Assembly: GCA_023647555.1 (NCBI GenBank)
Contig: JALRLY010000269.1
Location: 19,807 to 83,806, forward strand
Source of the DNA: Pancytospora philotis
Lineage: Eukaryota > Microsporidia
Length of the DNA: 64,000 nucleotides
Reading direction: 5' to 3'
Shown here piece by piece: positions 34,533 through 42,568 of the stretch. Each line of letters opens with the position of its first letter. The stretch's first letter is position 1. A program made the translations under genes and the position numbers. The notes beneath the pieces are model-generated. The model searched no databases. It had not been told where the DNA came from and saw only the letters and a list, made by a program, of their open reading frames with translations.

Positions 34533-36506
34533 CTATCCAGGGCCGGCAGCAAGCCTGTCAGCTTCTTCGCGTATTCTCTGGATAAAATCCGGACTGAAGC
34601 AAGCGTAGTCGCTGGTCTCATCCCCGGCCGCATTCTCCTTGACTTCTGCGAACCAGCACATCGCACCGTTGGTGAATCGCCGATAGAATGCGAACCTCTG
34701 TTTCCAGCTGTCTAGCATCGCCTGATTAATCACGCAGTATCCGTCGCGTGGGCCATCGACGAGCCTGGTGGGGATGCTTACGGCTAGTATGCGGGCTGGG
34801 AGCACAGCGGTGCATCCCATGAGTATAGCCATGGAGTCTGCATAGTTCGTGCCACGGCCCGGGCTGTCCAGCAGACACAGGCTCTTACTGCTGCATAGGT
34901 TGAAGACTTCGGCGAGCGCAGCCACCTCAGCCAGAAATGTGCTCTGGTCCCTATGGACCGAGTCTTTCTGGCGCATTTTTACTAACACGTTATCGAACAG
35001 CGGCAGCTCGAGCCTTTTGTACGGCAGGCTAAAGCCGGCCTGCGCAAGAACGACGATCTGGCCCAGCTCAGTCAGCAGGTTTTCTGCGTCTGCTGCTATG
35101 GCGCGCCTATTGACCGTCAAATCTGCAACCTTCCACAGCCTGTTGGCATCGCTGTGCCTAATCACCATTCCCGATGCATGCGTGGTTCTCTTTGCCGCGT
35201 TGGTCGCATGTCCGATTTTAATCACCTCGTTCTCCGTGAACAGCGGCGGTCTGCAGCCGTGCGCCTCGGCAAATACGATCATCGAGCAGAGCGCGTCGAC
35301 TTCGCCTATGTAGTCTATCAGCGGGCCCAGGTCTGCGCTCTGCACATCGTTGCGGAGAGCGGTGATTACCTCTGCTTCGCGGTGAGACAGCTCAACCTCC
35401 GCGTCGCCCAGCTCCATGTCGAGGCAGCGCATCTCCTCGGTCTTGTAGTAGCTCTTGTTTTTGATGCTGAACAGCCGTCCCTCGAGCTCGCGCTTGCTCT
35501 CCACGAGATAGCCGAGCTGCGGGAAGTACAGAACCGAAAGCTCGGCGCCGTGTTTGTCAGCCATCAGCCGCGCCTCTTTATTCAACACGGCCGGTAGATC
35601 CCGTATAATTTTGCGCAGCTCATCGATCTGGCTATCGTAACCGTCCTTTATGCGGCCGTGCTCGATGGCTGCCAGTCGCTTGGCCAGTTTCAGGTAGGCC
35701 GCCTTGTTTTTGAGAACCACTGCGCCTTTGGTCAGCCGGCTCAGCTCCACGGCCGCAGCGAGCACCTGCCCCAGCCTCTCCAGGCCCGGCAAATCGGTGC
35801 TTTCGCCGCACCTGCACCGCTTCAGGCCCGCCACGAGCAGCGAAACGAGCGGACGCAGCCGCTTCTGCTTTTTGTGCCGCAATAGAATATCCTCTTTGCT
35901 CCTCAGCGGCGAAATGAGCCAGGCCCTCAGCGTCCTGCGCCCAGGCACCGTCGCAGTGCTGTCGATTAGTTCAAAGAAAGTGCGCTCTTCGTGCCTCTTC
36001 TTGCTGTGGTGGCCAATACCGAGAGGAGATAGGATTTGCATAGCCTGGCTATCTCGACTCTGGGCTATTCCAAGGGCCGCGAGCGTTTCTTTTGGCACAA
36101 CCATCGCGCATCCGTCCGCCTCATAATAGACCGTGCGGCCGCCTATGTACCCAGCGATGCCCGCTTTCTTGGAGCTGATAAAGCCCTGGTGCCCAAGGTG
36201 GCAGGCAAGTGCTGACAGGCACTTTCCGCTCAGCAAGAAAGGCTCTGCCACACTGATCCTTCTGTAATCCACTGCCTTGCTTTGCCGGTACTCGATGTCG
36301 ATCTCCGACAGAAGCTTATACCGCCGCGGACATAGAGTAGTCGAAACCAGGCACAGCTTTGCACCGTATTTGAGCAGCATGCTCTGCGCCAGCAGGCACT
36401 CGCTGCTGTCTCTCATCGGGCTCACCAGGATGTACCTGTTTGCGTCGAATACGCACATCCCCATCCTATCCGATTCGTATAGCAAGCAAGCCACCGTGCT
36501 TTGCAT
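34533..36506 (-). CDS. MSH5-like MutS homologue lacking ATPase motifs
   Basis: This 657-aa protein follows the MutS layout. It has an N-terminal connector, a lever/clamp region, the YFPQLGYLVESKRE segment typical of MSH5 (Y.PQ.GfLl), the KTEEMRCLDMELGDAEVELSH helix, and a C-terminal ATPase-like domain. MSH5 pairs with MSH4 to stabilise meiotic crossover intermediates. Where Walker A should be (GPNxSGKS, about residue 465) it reads LTVNRRAIA. Walker B is LCLLDSPGRGT (about 535-545) with Asp kept but the catalytic Glu replaced by Ser. ATP binding and hydrolysis are therefore unlikely. The N-terminal mismatch-binding domain is absent, as in MSH4/5. The frame is open throughout, so this is not a simple pseudogene. 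Confidence 0.7.
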   Translation of the reverse strand: MQSTVACLLYESDRMGMCVFDANRYILVSPMRDSSECLLAQSMLLKYGAKLCLVSTTLCPRRYKLLSEIDIEYRQSKAVDYRRISVAEPFLLSGKCLSALACHLGHQGFISSKKAGIAGYIGGRTVYYEADGCAMVVPKETLAALGIAQSRDSQAMQILSPLGIGHHSKKRHEERTFFELIDSTATVPGRRTLRAWLISPLRSKEDILLRHKKQKRLRPLVSLLVAGLKRCRCGESTDLPGLERLGQVLAAAVELSRLTKGAVVLKNKAAYLKLAKRLAAIEHGRIKDGYDSQIDELRKIIRDLPAVLNKEARLMADKHGAELSVLYFPQLGYLVESKRELEGRLFSIKNKSYYKTEEMRCLDMELGDAEVELSHREAEVITALRNDVQSADLGPLIDYIGEVDALCSMIVFAEAHGCRPPLFTENEVIKIGHATNAAKRTTHASGMVIRHSDANRLWKVADLTVNRRAIAADAENLLTELGQIVVLAQAGFSLPYKRLELPLFDNVLVKMRQKDSVHRDQSTFLAEVAALAEVFNLCSSKSLCLLDSPGRGTNYADSMAILMGCTAVLPARILAVSIPTRLVDGPRDGYCVINQAMLDSWKQRFAFYRRFTNGAMCWFAEVKENAAGDETSDYACFSPDFIQRIREEADRLAAGPG

Positions 36507-36689
36507 TTCGCATAAAAAGAGCGCGCTTTTGTATTTACCGATGCGAAAATGCGAGGATGCTTAAACCATTTGTCAATTAGGCAGGTTCAAAATATAATAC
36601 AGCTATGCTGTTACAAATATTAGTACTATTTGCATTATTAAATTACCTTTACGGCTGCATTCGCATCCGCATCCGCACTCGCCCGCAAT

Positions 36690-36721
36690 CACCTCCCTGC
36701 ATAAACACCTCCCTGCATAAA
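36690..36721 (+). repeat. Two tandem 16-bp copies upstream of SMC1
   Basis: CACCTCCCTGCATAAA occurs twice in direct succession, about 40 nt before the SMC1 ATG. Function unknown. Confidence 0.6.
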
Positions 36722-36749
36722 CGCGGCCACGCCCATAAACAAGGTGCCC

Positions 36750-36757
36750 AAAATTTT
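36750..36757 (+). promoter_or_regulatory. AAATTT-type start-proximal element
   Basis: AAAATTTT lies 3 nt before the SMC1 ATG. It favours MQLEKIELRNFKS over the ATG at 36605. Confidence 0.55.
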
Positions 36758-36760
36758 ACC

Positions 36761-39700
36761 ATGCAATTGGAAAAAATTGAGCTGAGGAACTTCAAGTCGT
36801 ACCGCGGCGACTACGCGGTGGGCCCGCTGGAGCGCTTCACGTCTGTGATCGGCCCGAACGGCTCGGGGAAGAGCAACTTCCTCGATGCGCTGATCTTCGC
36901 GATGAACGTGTCTGTGGACTCCCTGCGCGTGCACAGCATGGGCGAGCTGATCTCGCAGGGGGAGAGCGAGTGCCACGTGCGCGTGCGGCTCTGCGGCGTG
37001 CTCTTTGAGAAGGCGCTGAGCCTGCGCGGCGAGGAGCAGCAGGCGGTGGCTGCCTACCGGCTGGACGGGCGGCGCGTCGGTGCGAAGGAGTACGTCGCAA
37101 AGCTTGATGAGCTTAACGTGGTGAGCCGCATCAAGAACTTTGTGGTGTGCCAGGGCGACATCATCCAGACCGACGTGGATCTGCTGCAGATGGTGGAGCA
37201 TGTGTGCGGCAGCCAGGCGCTCGTCGCTGAGTACAATGTGCTCGAGCGGGATGTGCAGCAGGCTGGCAAAGAGCTCGGTGTCAAGTACGAGCGCAGGAAG
37301 CACTGCCTGGACCGGCTGCACGAGGTGGAGAGCGGGAAGGAGAAGATGGCGCTTTTCGGCGATCTAATGGCGGAGAAGGAGGCGATACAGCGCCAGGTCT
37401 TTGCGCTCGAGATCGCGAGCAAGACCGATGAGATCGCCGCCGTAGGGGCCGCGCTCGATAAGTTGAAGGCGAACAACGAGGACGGCATTTACAAGGAGAA
37501 GGCCGAGCGCGTCAATGCTGTGCGCGCTGCTACCGTGCGCCTACAGAAGGAGTATTTCGAGAAGGAAAGCGAGCTAGTCTACCTAAAGAGCGCCGGTGCA
37601 GCGAAGGCGCCTGGAAAGAGCGACGGCGAGGCTTCTGGCCTTCAGGAGCTGGATGCGGAGATCAAGAAGAACGAGGACGCTGCGCGCAGCACTGCGGTGC
37701 GCATATTTGGACAGGGGGTCCATGCGCTCGATGCTCTCGGCGGCCAGGCCAATATCTATGAAGAAAGGCTGCTGGGCATAGCTGACGCTGTGGCCGAGAA
37801 GGAGGGCGCGTTCACCGAGGCTGTCAGCGCGGAGGAGAGCCGGCTGGCTGAGCTCACACTGCTGAACATCGATGATATAACCAGGCGGAGCCAGCTCAGC
37901 GCTGGACAGAAGCAGACAGCGGCCAGGATAGGCAGACTGGAGCGCGACCGAGAGGTGCGCAAGAGAGAGCGCGAGCAGCGCATGGCCAAAGTCGGAGCGC
38001 TGCAGCGCGAGATTGCGCAGCTGCATTCCCAGATCTCCGGGCGCGAGGGCCAGTACGAGCAGATCCTGGCTGATGAGAGCCGTAAGGAGGAGGAGCTCAA
38101 CGTGATAATGCGCGAGATTCTGATGAGCAACGCGCGGGAGAGCGATGCCGTGCGGCGCGGACTCGTTGCGAAGGTGGTGAAGAGCATGAAGGATATTTTC
38201 TCGGGTGTGCACGGCCGGGTGATCGATCTGATCGTTCCTACGCAGAAGAAGTACGAGCTCGGTGTCAGTGCTCTGCTCGCTTCATACGACCAGGCGGTGG
38301 TTGTGGACAACGAGCGCGTGGCCCTGGACTGCATCAAGTACCTGAAGGAGATTCGTGCCTGCAAGCTTTCTTTCATTCCGCTGTCCAGAGTATCCGGAGC
38401 ACCTGACCGTAGGGAGGCCATGCAGCGCAGAATCGATGAGCTGATGGGCAAGCAGACCGGTGGCAAGATAGTGCCAGCGCGGGACTGCGTGCAGTTCGAC
38501 ATGAAGCACAGCGGAGTCGTTGATTTTGTATTCAAGGATTCGGTGGTTGTTGACTCAAGTGATGTAGCACGTGCGATTCTTTACGAGAAGGGGTACGACG
38601 GGCTTGTGTCTACGCTCGGTGGCGTGCTCTTTACGCCCACTGGTCTTGTTACGGGCGGTAAAGATGCGAAGAACCGGTTCGAAGGCAACATGGTGGAGGC
38701 GCTGCTGGAGAAGAGAACACGCGTTGCATCTGATCTCAAGGCTGTCAGGGACCGCAAGGCTGCTTACTCGGAGATCGGTGTGGTCAAGGACCGGATCGAT
38801 GCGCTGGAGCAGCAGAGAAGTGCGCTTGTGGCCATGGACAATGGCGCGAACGAGGAGGCCGAGAATGCGCTGGTTGAGCAGCTCCATAGCGACCTTGCAG
38901 CTGCAGAGGCCGAGCTGCGCCAGCTGTCCGCAGCGCTGAGCGGGTTCGAGGCCGAGAAGCGGCGAATTCGCCAGTTCATCAAGGCAACGGAGCAGACCGT
39001 TTTTGCAGAGCTGCTCAGAAGCGTTGGGCTGGTCACACTCGAGGAGTACAGAAGCGCCCGGGAGCAGCTTGGCGAGCTAAAAACGCTGCTGCTGAGAAGG
39101 GAGAGCCTCAGGGACGAAAGAGCGGCGGCGGAGCGCGAGCTCGCCCTGGTAGAGGAGATGAAGGCGAGAGATGGCCCGGCAGTTGATCTGAAAGCGCTGG
39201 AGTCTGAGCTGGATGGGCTACACAGGCGCTTGGAGGAGTCCCGTGGAACGCTGAAGCGCGAGACCGAGGGACTGAAGGCGCTCTCCACCCAGCGCGGCGA
39301 GCAGAGCCGCAGCATTCTAAGCACTGAGCTGCTCAGGTCGCGGCTAGAGGACGAGCTCAAGGACCTCAAGAAATACAGCCTTATTGAATGCGGCGGTCTG
39401 GACAGCGGCGATGGCCAGAAATTCCTCGGGCTGAGCGTGGACGATCTGAACCGCAAGCTGCTTGAGGTTGGCAAGAGTATCGACCAGATCGACCTATCGG
39501 CTAACGTGGACGACAACGGCGCCCAGTCGCGCTACGCAGCAGCCAACAGAGAATACACGGCCGCAAAGGAAAGCGCGGCTGCGCTGAAGAAGCGGTTCTA
39601 TGAGATCAAAGAGCAGCGCATGGGCGCTTTCAGCGCGTGTTTCAATGCAGTCTCGTCCGAAGTTGCCTTGGTTTACAAGCGGCTCACCGGGGGCGCAGAG

Positions 39701-40078
39701 GCGGCGGAGGGCAACGCCTACATCGTATACGAGGGCGATCCCTTCCAGAACAATTTGCGCTACTACCTCATGCCGCCCAGCAAGCACTTCACGGAGTTCC
39801 ACGATCTCAGCGGCGGCGAGCGCTCCATGGCTTTATTGGCCTTCATTTTTGCTCTCAATTCGTTCAGACAGGCGCCGTTCTACGTATTTGACGAGGTGGA
39901 CTCTGCACTCGACCGCAGCAACGTAAACAGGCTGGTCAACTATCTGCTGGAGACCCAGCAGCAGTTCCTGGTGATCACGCTTAAACAGCAGGTGTTCCAG
40001 CACAGCGATGCTCTCGTTGGGGTCTACAAGTGCCCGCGGGAGAACGTATCGCGCGTTCTTACGTATCGACTGAGGTGA
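36761..40078 (+). CDS. SMC1: SMC1, cohesin ATPase subunit
   Basis: This 1105-aa structural-maintenance-of-chromosomes protein partners with SMC3 in cohesin. The N-terminal ATPase half has IELRNFKSYRG and Walker A GPNGSGKSN (31-39). Long coiled coils flank a hinge (about 480-660; GVHGRVIDLIVPTQKKYELGV). The C-terminal half has the LSGGE signature near 1016 and Walker B FYVFDEVDSALD near 1040-1051. The IELxNFKSY start and the GVHGRVIDL hinge are typical of SMC1 rather than SMC2-4. The coiled coils are shortened compared with the roughly 1225-aa yeast protein. It is transcribed divergently from the MSH5-like gene. Confidence 0.93.
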   Translation: MQLEKIELRNFKSYRGDYAVGPLERFTSVIGPNGSGKSNFLDALIFAMNVSVDSLRVHSMGELISQGESECHVRVRLCGVLFEKALSLRGEEQQAVAAYRLDGRRVGAKEYVAKLDELNVVSRIKNFVVCQGDIIQTDVDLLQMVEHVCGSQALVAEYNVLERDVQQAGKELGVKYERRKHCLDRLHEVESGKEKMALFGDLMAEKEAIQRQVFALEIASKTDEIAAVGAALDKLKANNEDGIYKEKAERVNAVRAATVRLQKEYFEKESELVYLKSAGAAKAPGKSDGEASGLQELDAEIKKNEDAARSTAVRIFGQGVHALDALGGQANIYEERLLGIADAVAEKEGAFTEAVSAEESRLAELTLLNIDDITRRSQLSAGQKQTAARIGRLERDREVRKREREQRMAKVGALQREIAQLHSQISGREGQYEQILADESRKEEELNVIMREILMSNARESDAVRRGLVAKVVKSMKDIFSGVHGRVIDLIVPTQKKYELGVSALLASYDQAVVVDNERVALDCIKYLKEIRACKLSFIPLSRVSGAPDRREAMQRRIDELMGKQTGGKIVPARDCVQFDMKHSGVVDFVFKDSVVVDSSDVARAILYEKGYDGLVSTLGGVLFTPTGLVTGGKDAKNRFEGNMVEALLEKRTRVASDLKAVRDRKAAYSEIGVVKDRIDALEQQRSALVAMDNGANEEAENALVEQLHSDLAAAEAELRQLSAALSGFEAEKRRIRQFIKATEQTVFAELLRSVGLVTLEEYRSAREQLGELKTLLLRRESLRDERAAAERELALVEEMKARDGPAVDLKALESELDGLHRRLEESRGTLKRETEGLKALSTQRGEQSRSILSTELLRSRLEDELKDLKKYSLIECGGLDSGDGQKFLGLSVDDLNRKLLEVGKSIDQIDLSANVDDNGAQSRYAAANREYTAAKESAAALKKRFYEIKEQRMGAFSACFNAVSSEVALVYKRLTGGAEAAEGNAYIVYEGDPFQNNLRYYLMPPSKHFTEFHDLSGGERSMALLAFIFALNSFRQAPFYVFDEVDSALDRSNVNRLVNYLLETQQQFLVITLKQQVFQHSDALVGVYKCPRENVSRVLTYRLR

Positions 40079-40287
40079 GCGGTGTATGAGTAAATTCGTT
40101 GAAAGACTTGGCTGGTGGTGTGTTTTTACATTTATATTTTTGCAAGGTGTTAGATCAAAAATCGTTTATAGATGGGAGCTGCAGCATAAACTTCTAGATC
40201 AGGTCACCGCTCTGAAGTATCAGTTCAAAAAAGTCTGTGTGTATTTTATTTATTGTAGACACGCTCTGGCAAGCACAGTCGCAGCTA

Positions 40288-41088
40288 CTAGTGATTTTGT
40301 AGAATATCAACCGCCAGATTCACATCATTCATGTCAACCGCAATGACCGTCTTGAAGAACTGGACCGCGCGGGGAATCACATCCAAGCTGTTGAAGGCCT
40401 CCTGCGGCGTGAGGGTGAGGCAGAAGATGTTGCCGATGCTCTCGTAGCCTATCCCGTTCACGACCTTATTGGCAGCTACAAGGCTGAACAGCTTCTTAAG
40501 CTCAATAAACAGCCGGCGCTCGTCGTCGGTCATCGCAAACACCAGGTACTTGCAGAGCAGCTCGGTATGCTGCTCCTCGCCCTGCTGGATGCTATCAAAA
40601 ATCCTGCCCAGGTGGATTATATCGAACAGCCCGTTCATCACCTCTCTGATGTAGTACTTGAGGGCGGAGCCGAGCTCGAGCGGCGTGTACCGTGCAAAGT
40701 CAAAGGGCATATTGGTGTGGGTTCTGTCGTGCTCTATTATCTCGCCTACAATCTGCACGGTGGTGGCCACCTTTCCCTCGCGTCTAAAAATGCCGGGTGT
40801 TTCAGGCGCGACCACGCGCAGATACTCGACCAGCTCATAGACCGTTGGCGTGATGGCTCGCTGGACCGCCCTGGGCCCGCCGGTGCAGAAGAAGATCTGC
40901 TGGATGAGCGTGCGCTCCACGAGCAGGCTGGATGCCTTCTGGCGGAGCAGGGCGCGCTTGATCGACGAGATCCCCAGATAGGCGTTCGGAACCACCGAGA
41001 TCCCCTTGCCGGGCCTCAGCGTGCTCGTGTTTATTCTCGACGAGTAGAAAAGCTGGTTGGATGCGGAGCTGTGGGCCTTCGTCTCCAT
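40288..41088 (-). CDS. RhoGAP-domain protein
   Basis: This 266-aa protein is largely one RhoGAP domain (about 75-240), which accelerates GTP hydrolysis by Rho-type GTPases. The arginine finger is in ETPGIFRREG near residue 100. LGSALKYYIREVMNGLF matches the helix with the conserved Lys that contacts the GTPase, and the domain ends with a VNLAVDIL helix. The N-terminal 70 residues are Ser-rich with no recognised domain. The window also holds a RhoGEF-like gene and a formin, so the protein fits a Rho/actin circuit. There is no AAATTT element near its ATG. Confidence 0.75.
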   Translation of the reverse strand: METKAHSSASNQLFYSSRINTSTLRPGKGISVVPNAYLGISSIKRALLRQKASSLLVERTLIQQIFFCTGGPRAVQRAITPTVYELVEYLRVVAPETPGIFRREGKVATTVQIVGEIIEHDRTHTNMPFDFARYTPLELGSALKYYIREVMNGLFDIIHLGRIFDSIQQGEEQHTELLCKYLVFAMTDDERRLFIELKKLFSLVAANKVVNGIGYESIGNIFCLTLTPQEAFNSLDVIPRAVQFFKTVIAVDMNDVNLAVDILQNH

Positions 41089-41439
41089 GTTAAGGGCCTT
41101 TGTTTGCCCGAGTTATTGGACAGGGGCTTTGTTTACTGTCAACAACAGAGCGTTTGGAGAGGCGGTGAGTGCCGAGAGTATAGTTTAATACACGGAACAG
41201 AGCGTATTAAAGAGATAATGGTTTGTTGGTGTTGCAGATAAACGTTTAGCGCAGTGATCAGATCATAAAAGTGATTTAGAAGGTAAAGCTGGCTGTGAAT
41301 AGCAGATGTGAGCGATTAATCCATCACCCCTAATAGCTCGAAGCTCAATAATGAATCACTAGGTTATTAATCTTTTGACTAGAAAGAAAAAACTTCTAGC
41401 AAGAAAATATTTTTGACAACCCGATCTAATAGGTCTACC
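41089..41439. other. Intergenic region left of the transposase remnant
   Basis: This 351-bp gap contains a small palindrome (CTAGAA / TTCTAG, 9-nt spacer) near 41379-41399 and an AAATATTTTT element at 41406-41415. No terminal inverted repeat of a transposon could be paired by eye. Confidence 0.4.
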
Positions 41440-41910
41440 ATGGCTTGGAAGAATACGGAAGAGCTGTTCAGGGGGCTCAAGACGCATGAGGTACGCACCG
41501 TAGAAGATGTTCTCCAATATGTTGAGAGGCCGAAGATGGTCATACGCATTGTCAGCTGCGCTAAGTGCAGGAGACCGATGCGGAAAAAGAAGGAGACAGA
41601 GGCGCTGATCGACTATCAGTGCAACCGCTGTGACACTTTCAAGCGGCTCCTTAAGTTTCGAAATATTTTTAACGCAAGACTGAACATTCTTCAGCTGCTT
41701 CGCTTCCTCGTCTACTTCGCGCTCAATATTGAAACTGGGGTAATAGCAGCCTTTCTAGATGTGTCTAAAAATACCGTAAGAACATACGTCGTTGCATTGC
41801 GAGGCCTCGTCCAGCAAAGATCGGCAGAAACATCTGTGCTACGCGGAGGGCCAGGCCAGCGCGCCCAAATGTTTGAAGAACTGCTCAAAATATGTATTAA
41901 AATACTCTAA
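41440..41910 (+). CDS. N-terminal part of a Merlin/IS1595-type transposase
   Basis: This 156-aa protein resembles the DNA-binding half of Merlin (IS1016/IS1595 group) transposases, which are common in microsporidia. A zinc ribbon is formed by CAKC and CNRC (about 40-65). A helical region follows (ILQLLRFLVYFALNIETGV), then an HTH-like segment (FLDVSKNTVRTYVVALRGL) equivalent to the S.kTV..W...CR of the family. The DDE catalytic domain is missing: the ORF stops at 41910 and the next gene starts within 90 bp. It is either a truncated element or a captured DNA-binding protein. An AAATATTTTT motif precedes the ATG as in host genes. Confidence 0.55.
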   Translation: MAWKNTEELFRGLKTHEVRTVEDVLQYVERPKMVIRIVSCAKCRRPMRKKKETEALIDYQCNRCDTFKRLLKFRNIFNARLNILQLLRFLVYFALNIETGVIAAFLDVSKNTVRTYVVALRGLVQQRSAETSVLRGGPGQRAQMFEELLKICIKIL

Positions 41911-41973
41911 ATCACTATTTATCGGTGCTCATGGCTTGTAGTTGTTCTGCCGGAACTATTCTCGCTCTGGCCT

Positions 41974-41982
41974 AAAAATTTA
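41974..41982 (+). promoter_or_regulatory. AAATTT-type start-proximal element
   Basis: AAAAATTTA, 17 nt before the ATG at 42000. Confidence 0.55.
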
Positions 41983-41999
41983 CCCGTACGCCGCACCCG

Positions 42000-42413
42000 A
42001 TGGACAGATTTACCATTGACTACTGCAGGGAGGAGGCCGACGGCGCACACGAGCTGCTGCTCCGCGGGAAACAGGCGTTTCTTGTACAGATCAGCCAAGT
42101 AGAGGATGCGCGGGCCCTGAATCCCCTGGCCCTCCACAGCGACATCAACAACCACATTGCCGTGTCCAGCCTAAAGAATAGCGCCGAGGCGTTCCCGCTC
42201 GAAATGCTCGTGCACTACGCGCTGAACCGGGCCTCCTTGAAGAACTACTCGGTGTCGGTGCACATTTTTGAGCCGCTGGACAGCCACGAGCTGCTCGCGG
42301 CGCTGCTCTGCTGCTTTGGCCGGATATGCGGTCTTGAATACGAGGTAAGGCAGTCCGTAGACTCGCTGCAAATCCTTCTCAACGACGCCCTGGTGTGCGA
42401 TACTTTTGTGTAG
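42000..42413 (+). CDS. Cgi121/TPRKB-like KEOPS subunit
   Basis: This 137-aa protein fits Cgi121 (TPRKB), the subunit of the KEOPS complex that binds Bud32 and helps deliver tRNA for t6A modification. The order of elements agrees with the family: an early strand and helix (FLVQISQVEDARAL), a hydrophobic strand (NHIAVSSL), then FPLEMLVHYALNRASLKNY (compare P..iL.Aa.kA...), and VSVHIFEPLDSHELLAALLCCFGRI (compare EiifnLSP.nnI.eALk.FGI). It is shorter than human TPRKB (175 aa). The assignment rests on pattern only and no catalytic motif exists in this family. Confidence 0.5.
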   Translation: MDRFTIDYCREEADGAHELLLRGKQAFLVQISQVEDARALNPLALHSDINNHIAVSSLKNSAEAFPLEMLVHYALNRASLKNYSVSVHIFEPLDSHELLAALLCCFGRICGLEYEVRQSVDSLQILLNDALVCDTFV

Positions 42414-42568
42414 GCTAGTGTAAGTAAATCCATTGCAGTTTCTTATTCTTGTTGGCATTAGAGTATAGTTAGTTCTGCGATTAGCATTCTTAAATTAAAT
42501 GCTCATAGCACATCTAAAACAGAGCACTAGAAAAACACCTCCCACGAAAAAATCATCACAGCTTGTAT

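Noticed and set aside
36605..36760. N-terminal 52-residue extension of SMC1
   Set aside because: Precedes the AAATTT element and contains the 16-bp tandem repeat; SMC1 proteins begin at the MxLxxIELxNFKSY motif.
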